64,000 nucleotides of DNA. Origin: Zygnema cylindricum (Eukaryota > Streptophyta > Zygnematophyceae > Zygnematales > Zygnemataceae). The notes below the pieces were generated by a model. That model saw only the letters and a list, made by a program, of their open reading frames with translations, searched no databases and was not told the origin of the DNA. The first letter of the stretch is position 1. Every line of letters starts with the position of its first letter. The DNA lies in contig JBBHKE010002051.1 in the NCBI GenBank assembly GCA_037447655.1, positions 1-64,000 of the forward strand. The letters are read 5' to 3'. This document shows, one piece after another, positions 56,773 to 64,000 of this stretch. Both the position numbers and the translations under genes were made by a program.

Positions 56773-57610
56773 GTGGTTCATCTCCCATTTGCAAAAACAA
56801 CAGTTCGTGTACCTCTTCTTTTTACTATTTTGTCTTTTAGCAATCTCTTTGGAGGAATAGTTTTTTTCCTCGACAATCACCTCCCTCTAATTTTTTTTTC
56901 CAAATTTTGCGTGTAACTCTTAGATTAATGTTTATTCTCTCGCAGATCTAAATTTTTGGCTACAGTTTTTTTACGGTTTTTCTTTCGACTACGATGCTAT
57001 GTTATGAATCATGCAAAAATATCATTGCAAAATATGCTTAAAATAAAAACTTCGTTTTTCACATGGAAAATCAATCAGCAAAATACACATTATGATAGAC
57101 AGAAAAAAACAGAACTTCTTCTGTAATATCAAATATATAAATAAACAAATCACATCAAAAAAATCCTCGTCATATTTTCGACTCTATTATACAAATTTTC
57201 AACCTCAAACTTAAAAATTACACAAAATCTATTAATCTAAATTTGGTATAAATACTACGCTTTTAAAAATAAGCATTCCGGTTTTTAAAAATAAAAGATA
57301 AACACTAGAAAAATTGTGAAATACAACAAAATTTTCAAAGAAAAAAAATATGTATAACTAATACTAGAAAAATAACAATAATTAGAAAACAAAACAAAAC
57401 AAACAATTATGCATTTAAAAGATCTCGGTTAGATCTAACACACAAAAGATAACTAACAATTGAAACCGCGAGTGAGCTCCTCTTCTTTGTTGTCCATTTC
57501 CCGGCATCCAAAAAATTGCATTCGAGCATGGAGCTAGAAGTCGGAATGGCTAGAATAGATCTAGCGACACCTACTATGATAAGAAATCCTCCATCTTTCC
57601 CACATACATT

Positions 57611-59035
57611 TTATTTATTTTTCCACCATTCAAGTATGTTACATTTCAATCTTTCGTCGCTGGTTAATATTAAAACAAAATAACGTTTCAATTCGTCATT
57701 AACGAGCGTTTTTTTTTCGGTGGTAGTAAGAACCTCATTTTCGTCGTCGCTCTCACCAAAAGAATTGTGGAAACTGTCCATACTCTGCGATGTTTTTCGC
57801 ATTTTTGTTATATGTTGAGGACTATCGAAATCAACGTCATCACCGAGGTCGTTTGCGAGTTCTCGAAGTTTGACCCTCGCGCTTTCAATTTCGGTTTTTG
57901 ATAGCCCAATTATTTGAAGCCTTTGTTTTTTTCGGGGATCTAAGAGAGCTGCGACAATATGATACTCATGAAGGTCCCACTTCGGTAGTGCAAATTTCAT
58001 AAAAAGTTATTTCATTTTTTTTAGTTTTGGGGAATCGGCGGGGCATTTTTTTCACCGTCATTGTAAGTTGTTTTTTTATCTTACAATGGTTTTGGAGAAA
58101 CGATATTCAAACAAAACCAAATGTAAAGTTGGTTTTTTAAAATTTTCCAAATTTAGGGTCGCTTGTTTAAACCTTAAAAAATTTGTGTAAGTTCAGTAAG
58201 GTGAGTCTTATCGATACAAGCAAAAAGTATAAATTTATTTGTTCTTTGAGCGATTAGTCATATCTCATTGAATGCATAGTAAATACTCTTGAGCATTCGG
58301 AGCAAAGAATTCCACCGTGTTGCGTTTCCTTGTTTTAAAGTGTTTTCAAAAGATTTTGTAAAAATTATCTTTTGAAAAAATTAACCAATAATTTACACAA
58401 GTCAATTAGATAAAACAATTTAGGAACTTCCACATAGTATTTGTATCTTTTGGAGGTTCCGCTCTTGTTCAAAATCGTTGTCACAATTGTAGCAACTTTA
58501 TGGTCCGCCCAAGGTATCCAAACAAACATACTCGGTAGACCTTTAACCGCACATTTGTTAGAACCACTGTCGGTCACAACAACACATCAATTTTGTAAAA
58601 CATGAAAATTGGACATTTCAAAACTGGTCAAACAAATTTTGAAAATTGTTAACACCTTTTCCGCGGTATGTTTTTCCTCCGAAAATGATCGACTTGAAGC
58701 GTTGATCAACTTGAAGCGTCCGTGCATGATTTTTAAATTCTTTCCCGATAAAATGAGCGGTTACTAACATGAATGAGGTTTTTTTTTATCCCAGTCTAGA
58801 GATCGCTCGTAAATGCAACAAAAATATTGCTATCAATATTTTCTCTAAGTTTTGGGATGATCAAACTACGAATACCATTGGCGGAAGATGTAATGTAGTT
58901 TTTTACGCTATTGACGAACCAGAGTAGTTGGTGGATGTCAACTCTTTTGTTGGACGAAACACCAACATCAAACAATGCTTGACAAAATAGTTGAAAAGCG
59001 GGTATAAAACAAAACAATAAGAAAATACTATACAA
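57611..59035 (-). pseudogene. hAT transposase, decayed copy 1
   Basis: Fragments in transposase order on the minus strand: 59035-58796 (SSNKRVDIHQLLWFVNSVK, then FVAFTSDL like the first catalytic Asp region), 58577-58365 (TDSGSN, WADHKVATIV, YYVEVPKLFYLIDLCKLLVN) and 58000-57611 (WDLHEYHIVAALLDPRKKQ, then NDELKRYFVL and LEWWKNK, the C-terminal dimerisation region). Frameshifts and stops lie between fragments, and no N-terminal BED zinc finger was recognised. Whether some gaps were introns cannot be told. Confidence 0.8.
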
Positions 59036-59345
59036 TTACTAACCATGATCAATAAACAAGGTTTATACCAAAACAATTTTTTTTATGGATAGACAAATAA
59101 AAAACAACATCATGATAGACTAAATAATAATTAAAAAATACAAATAAGCGTACGAACCTAAATTTTTGATAAGGAATTAGTGACGAAGCTAAAGAGTATA
59201 GATTTATTAACAAACCAAGTTATAATGACATATACATTAAAGCCATCATAAATGCAATTCAAAATAAATCATACCTGAACCGTACACTTTCCAATAGAGT
59301 ACGATTTGCGGGGCATTATCTTCAAGTAAGATTTGCAAAAACTAC

Positions 59346-61853
59346 AAAAATTGTGAAATACAACCAAAAAATCAAAGAAAATAAAATCAATATAACCAAT
59401 ACTATAAAAACAACAATAATAATAATAAAAAAAAACAACACAAAAAACTATGCGTTTAAAAGATCTTCGTTAAATTTACCACACAAAATATCATTAACAA
59501 TTGAAGTCGCAACTGAGCTCCTCGCTTTTGAGATTGTGTTCCAATCATCCGAAAAATTGCATTCGGACATAAAGTTATTAGTCGGAATAGCTATAACGGA
59601 TCTAGCCACACAAGATGGAAGAGGAAATCCTCCATCTTTTGCACGTACACTTTTTTTTCCACCATTCGAGTATGTTAGAGTTTAATCTTTCGTTGTTGGT
59701 TAATTATAAAATAAAGTAAGTTTCAATTCATCATTAACGGGTGTTTTTTTGTTGGTGGTAACTGAAATTCTATGGGCTCCATTGCCCATATAATTCGCAG
59801 ATCCAAAAGAAGCTAATCTAGATAGTGCCGACTCCAAGTTGATATAAACCCAAATGAATGATCCCTTGACAATTAGAACCCCAATAATCCTTCACCCCTG
59901 TGAAGAGAAGACCACACACCTTATGTGTGCTCAGTTCCACCACAGAATGCAAAGCTTGAATATGTGTTTTGGACAATATTCACCCACTTTGACTTTCCCA
60001 CTGAATAAGTGCCACCCTGGCATGAAAAGACTCTAACCGACTACACCCCTGTGTAGCCTAGACTCCCCTGAGTCCGCAACAAAAAGAATCACTGAATTTG
60101 CTCACCCGAGCATTAAGTTATGGCTGGTCAAAGATGACCTTTATAGTTACAAGCTCTCTTAGAGAGAGGTACCTAAATATTACTAAGTCTTGGTCTGCCT
60201 ACTCACGACTACCTATTGTACCCCACGTATGGCATCGTTGACTTTAAGCTATAGGCTAAAGCTAACGGCTATTAAGGATGTAGGTACTAGGATCAAATCC
60301 TAATTCTGGCAGTCCTCTTTTGCTACAAAATACGAATCAGCCTATCCCCTTTAGACAGCCATGGCACTAACTCTCTCTCTGGTCTTCAGTGACTGCAACA
60401 AGTATGGGGACCGGAGAGATTTGAGCGAGAAGCAGGCTGCCTTTGTTGACTTACTCTATTTATTTTTCCAATACAGACCAAGAAAATACATAAATTTCAA
60501 CAGTAATAAGAACCTTGTTTTTGTCATAGCTCTCACTACAAAAATTGTAGAAACCGTCCATACTTTGCGTTTTTTTTTCGGTTTTTTGTTATACGTTGAG
60601 GATTACCAAAAACAACATCATCACCAATGTCGTTTGCGAGTTCTTGAAGTTTGACCCTCTCGCTTTCAATTTCGGTTTTTGATGATTTCAATCCTATGTT
60701 TTTGTCCGGGATCTAAAAGAGTCGCTACAATATGGTACTCGTGAAGGCCCCACTTCGGTAATGCATATTTCATAAAATGTTCTTTCAATTTTTGCAAGTT
60801 TGGGGAATCGGCGGGGCATTACTTTTCACCGTTATTGTAAAATATTTTTCTTATCTTACAGTTGTTATGGAGAGACGATCGTTCAAACATAACCAACTGT
60901 AAAGGTGGTTCTTTGAATTTTTCCAACTTTAGGGTCGCTTCTTGAAACCTTTCCCAAAATCGTATAAGTTCGGTAAGACGAGTCTTATCGATACAAGCAA
61001 CAAATACAAATTTATTTTTTGCTTGAGCGTTTGATCCTATCTCATTAATGCATCGTAAATACTCTTAAGCATTCGGAGCAAAAAAATCCACCACGTTGCA
61101 ATTTATTGTTTTAAAGTGTTTTTCAAGATTTTGTAAATTACTCTATTTAAAAAACGTGACCAATGATTTTACAAGAGTCAATTAGTCAAACAATTCAAGA
61201 ACTTCCACGTCGTATTTGTATTATTTGGAATTTTCGGTCTAGTTTGAAATCGTTGTCACAATTGTAACAATTTTATGGTCCGCGCAAGGTATCCAAGTAA
61301 ACATACTCGGTAGACCTTCAACCGCACAAATGTTAAAGCCACTGCCGTCCACGATAACACAACGATTTCCAAAACATAAAAGTTGGACATTTCATATTTG
61401 GTCAAATAATATTTGGAAGTCGTTAAAACAGTTTTCGCGGTATATTTTCCGTTTGAAAATGATCGACTTGAAGCGTACGTGCATGAAGTTTAAAATATTT
61501 GTCGATAAAATGAGTGGTTACTGACATAAATGAGGTTTGTTTATTGTCTCGGTCCAAAGATCAATCGTAAATGCGACAAAAATATTGCTATCAATATTAT
61601 TTAAAAGTTTTTAGATGATTAAACTACGAATATCTTTGGCAAAAGATATAATGTAATTTTTTACGCTATTTACGGACGCGAGTAGTTGGTCGATGTCAAC
61701 ACTTTTGTTGGACGAAACACCAATATCAAACAATGCTTGACAAAATGCTTGCATACTTGAGAAAAAAAAAACAATAAGAAGATAGCATACAATTGCTAAC
61801 CATGAGCAATATGAAGGTTTATACCAAAACATTTTTTTTTTATAAATAGACAA
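59346..61853 (-). pseudogene. hAT transposase, decayed copy 2
   Basis: The sequence from 59341 onward repeats that from about 57311, so copy 2 is a tandem duplicate of the copy 1 unit (about 2 kb, roughly 85-90% alike by eye). Matching pieces: 61853-61611 (QALFDIGVSSNKSVDIDQLL), about 61340-61180 (LPSMFTWIPCADHK) and about 60775-60640 (KYALPKWGLHEYHIVATLLD). It is split by the LTR-like insertion and has several stops and frameshifts. Confidence 0.75.
59758..60507. mobile_element. Probable solo LTR inside hAT transposase copy 2
   Basis: 742 bp present in copy 2 but absent from the matching site of copy 1 (GGTAGTAAGAACC near 57722). GTAA flanks it on both sides; the left end is CTGAAATT, the right end AATTTCAACA, so the termini are TG...CA inverted repeats with a slightly damaged left end. 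No internal retroelement genes, hence a solo LTR rather than a full element; an unknown DNA element is the alternative. Confidence 0.6.
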
Positions 61854-62617
61854 ATCAAAAACAACATTATGACAAACACATAATAATAAAAAATAAAAAT
61901 AGGCGTGCGAATATATAAATTTTTGATAAGAAAAAAGTGATAAAGCTCAAATACATAAATTTATTAACAAAACAAGTGATAATGACATATACATTAAAGC
62001 AATCCTAACTGGAATTCAAAATATATCATACCTGAATCGTCGCCTATCGAAAATGGTGATATTTGACATTGACAAGTTGACATATTTGTAGAAACACCGT
62101 ATAAAGTGCATAATTAACACTTTACAATAGAGTACGGTTTACTGCATTTAATCTTCCATTAAGATTTGTGAAATGAATAGTGTTAATATCGGGTCAGATT
62201 TGCGACGCTAATCATGATGTCACGTACTTCCACGATACCAAGAGTACAACATACAATAATGTTGGATAGTATGGACAGATACGAAACCTTCAATTTTTTT
62301 CGTTTTTTGATTACTCGACTGTACCCGATTGATTTTCTTTTTTGTGAATCACCCGCCCGAATCCGCCGGACCCCCAAAATTTGGCACATGAATCCGTTTC
62401 GACTCCGACGCGGGCGGTCAGGTAACGGTCTGGTACGGATTCGGGTACCCGATTGGGACCTCTGCCTTAAGTCCTTCACGCTATTACCGCTCATAGAAGC
62501 GATACACTGTGTACGACTTGAGCAGCGGGGTTGCCGTACATGTGTGGTACAGTACATGCTTCGACAACAAAGATCTGTACTGTAGTGCTGTACTGTGCAA
62601 TACACCTTGTATCTGTA

Positions 62618-63326
62618 TTAGGGTGAACTTCCATTAGAGAAAAAGTGGGGTTGTTTACTGGATGCCGTACGATTTCGTACAGATTCGTACCTTTCATTTT
62701 TTTTGTAAGATGAAACATGACGAAACATGTCTACTGGATGGCTCCAATATTACAGGTGTAAGTATCGACCGTTCGATTTTCACCTTTTTAGATTCGCGAA
62801 GCAACCGCGCACATCGTCCAGTTTGAAGAGACTCTCCTCGGCGAGGAGAGTTTCTTCAAACTGGTTGCGTACCATTGGTACACGTGAAAAGTACAAAAAA
62901 AATCCACATCTAACAGGCAATGAGAATTAAACACGCCGTACATGTCATGTGCCTTTAACCACGGTGTATGAAGGTCGACCAAAATATCTTCGCAAGCTCC
63001 TTTTGACATCGGCTGACCTTAAAAGTTTGCGTCGCCTTTTTGACATTCCGTTTCGAAATTTTGATTTTCAACTTCAAAATTAAAATTTGGTCGCAAATTT
63101 TCGTACGAATCATTAACTACCGCCGCCCGTACAAATATTATGTACAGATTTTCAGCTTTAAGAATATTTATAGATTTTAAGAATCTGAAAATTAGCCTAC
63201 GTGGCGCCAATCATTATTGAGAAACGATGTCTAATGGCACAACATAATGGGAGGCCGTGCCAGTAAACATTAGAAATAGATGTATCCACATGTTTACTGG
63301 GACCGACTAATGGAGAGCAGGCCTTA
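62618..63326. mobile_element. Harbinger-like MITE, second copy
   Basis: TTA-flanked; left end GGGTGAACTTCCATTAGAG. It shares with 34909-35671 the order ACTGGATGCCGTAC, GCGAAGCAACCGCGCAC, a CTCCTCGGCGAGGAG palindrome, GTACCATTGGTACACGTGAA, TTCCGTTTCGAAATTTTGAT, TACGAATCATTAACTACC and CCTACGTGGCGCCAATCAT. Confidence 0.8.
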
Positions 63327-63528
63327 GGGAAGAATTCCATTAGGCGGTTCCAATAAATGCAAAATTATACTGGCAGCGTTCACTGGAAGACTATTCCATT
63401 TTGTCGGGCCATTAACAAACATTCCTCAATTATGACTGGCGCACATAGGTTAGAGTCTAGATTCATAAAATCTAAAAAAATACATAAAAACGAAAAGTCA
63501 AAAAGAAATATCTGTACGGTCGGAGGTA
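63327..63528. mobile_element. Truncated inverted Harbinger-like MITE
   Basis: Starts GGGAAGAATTCCATTAG right after the TTA that ends the previous copy and follows the right part of 34909-35671 in reverse complement (CCATTTTGTCGGGCCA, GGTTAGAGTCTAGATT, ATATCTGTACGGTCGGAG), then breaks at a GTACACCG sequence that may be another CACCG-family MITE running to the window edge. Confidence 0.65.
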
Positions 63529-64000
63529 CACCGGGAATCGTAATTAGAGTAAATTACTTTAATTATGCCGCTCGAAATTTCGACTCTACCACATCAAATA
63601 GAGTAATCGATTCTAATTTTTTCATTACTCTAATTTTGGTGAGGTTTAATTAGCGTAAAAAAATATAATATAGGTTATTTTTAAATAGTGTGGAGTACGG
63701 ACGATGTCTGACCGTGCAAAATTGTACTTTTATAAGTAAATAGGTACAAATAATGATTTAATAGAATCGCGATCGCACGTGAAATCGCACTAAACAAAAA
63801 AATCAATCACATCGAAAAAAGCCGTTCGCATAACTCTCGTCCGGCGACAGCATCGTCGTCTGTGTGAACATTAACTGACATTCAATGCGACAAATATTAT
63901 TAGCGTCATAATGACGTCAATACTATACCGGACTGACACATTTTGTACGTCTACTTAATTTAGTGTTCATAATTATCGCGCACATAATTGTCGCCGACAT

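Larger units (their letters stand above)
56362..62471 (-). mobile_element. hAT-superfamily DNA transposon, 6.1 kb
   Basis: The element (56369-62464) begins CAGAGGTCGCAA and ends in the inverted GGGACCTCTG. CCTTAAG directly flanks both ends (56362-56368 and 62465-62471), fitting a hAT-type 7-8 bp target duplication. Both subterminal regions are crowded with TACCCG/CGGGTA motifs, as expected for transposase binding sites. Inside are two tandem decayed transposase copies on the minus strand, an AT microsatellite (56406-56437), a nested MITE and a probable solo LTR. Inactive as it stands. Confidence 0.85.
62472..64000. other. MITE-dominated right end of the window
   Basis: Apart from the two Harbinger-like copies this holds CTGTACTGTAGTGC pentamer-type sequence near 62575 and AT-rich sequence with GTAC and ACGTC motifs. 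No gene is supported. Confidence 0.5.

Noticed and set aside
60270-60330. tRNA-like B-box (GGATCAAATCC)
   Set aside because: No matching A-box or cloverleaf stems; lies within the solo LTR.
62214-62605. Overlapping 123 and 140 aa ORFs on both strands
   Set aside because: They cross the hAT terminus and its CGGGTA subterminal repeats, so they are chance frames.

Overview
The window is nuclear DNA of an intron-rich eukaryote, and the genes place it in the green lineage, most likely a streptophyte. UPF1 and CNOT11 reconstruct to plant-type proteins, and a BADC gene (non-biotinylated plastid BCCP paralogue) is present. AT-rich spacers, T-rich introns, many small DNA transposons and few recognisable retroelements suggest a non-angiosperm (charophyte alga or bryophyte are possibilities), but the species cannot be read from the sequence.

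Four multi-exon genes were rebuilt exon by exon with matching splice phases. (1) UPF1, + strand, 3072-18102, 28 coding exons, 1253 aa. (2) An inositol polyphosphate multikinase (IPMK/IPK2), - strand, 29782-22566, 8 coding exons, about 282-285 aa. Its exons are so short that open reading frames alone do not reveal it. (3) CNOT11, + strand, 37776-47477, 12 coding exons, 427 aa. (4) A BADC protein, - strand, 55234-49048, 9 coding exons, 282 aa. UPF1/IPMK and CNOT11/BADC are convergent pairs; IPMK and CNOT11 diverge across about 8 kb of nested transposons. UPF1 and CNOT11 both act in mRNA turnover; IPMK and BADC serve inositol phosphate and fatty acid metabolism. No operon-like logic links them.

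Layout: 1-3071 repeat-bearing upstream DNA; 3072-18102 UPF1; 18103-22565 intergenic, with a MITE in the probable UPF1 3' UTR; 22566-29782 IPMK; 29783-37775 transposon-rich (a 1.8 kb inverted-repeat element with a nested insertion, then a composite of MITEs); 37776-47477 CNOT11; 47478-49047 shared 3' space; 49048-55234 BADC; 55235-56361 unassigned; 56362-62471 a 6.1 kb hAT transposon with two decayed transposase copies, a nested MITE and a probable solo LTR; 62472-64000 more MITEs.

The most unusual signal is in the introns. Several are built of degenerate tandem repeats whose last unit supplies the real 3' splice site, sometimes with the first bases of the exon. Upstream units look like decayed acceptors or decoy exons (CNOT11 introns 2, 4, 6 and 8; UPF1 intron 27). 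Other introns hold minisatellites or long one-strand pyrimidine or purine arrays.
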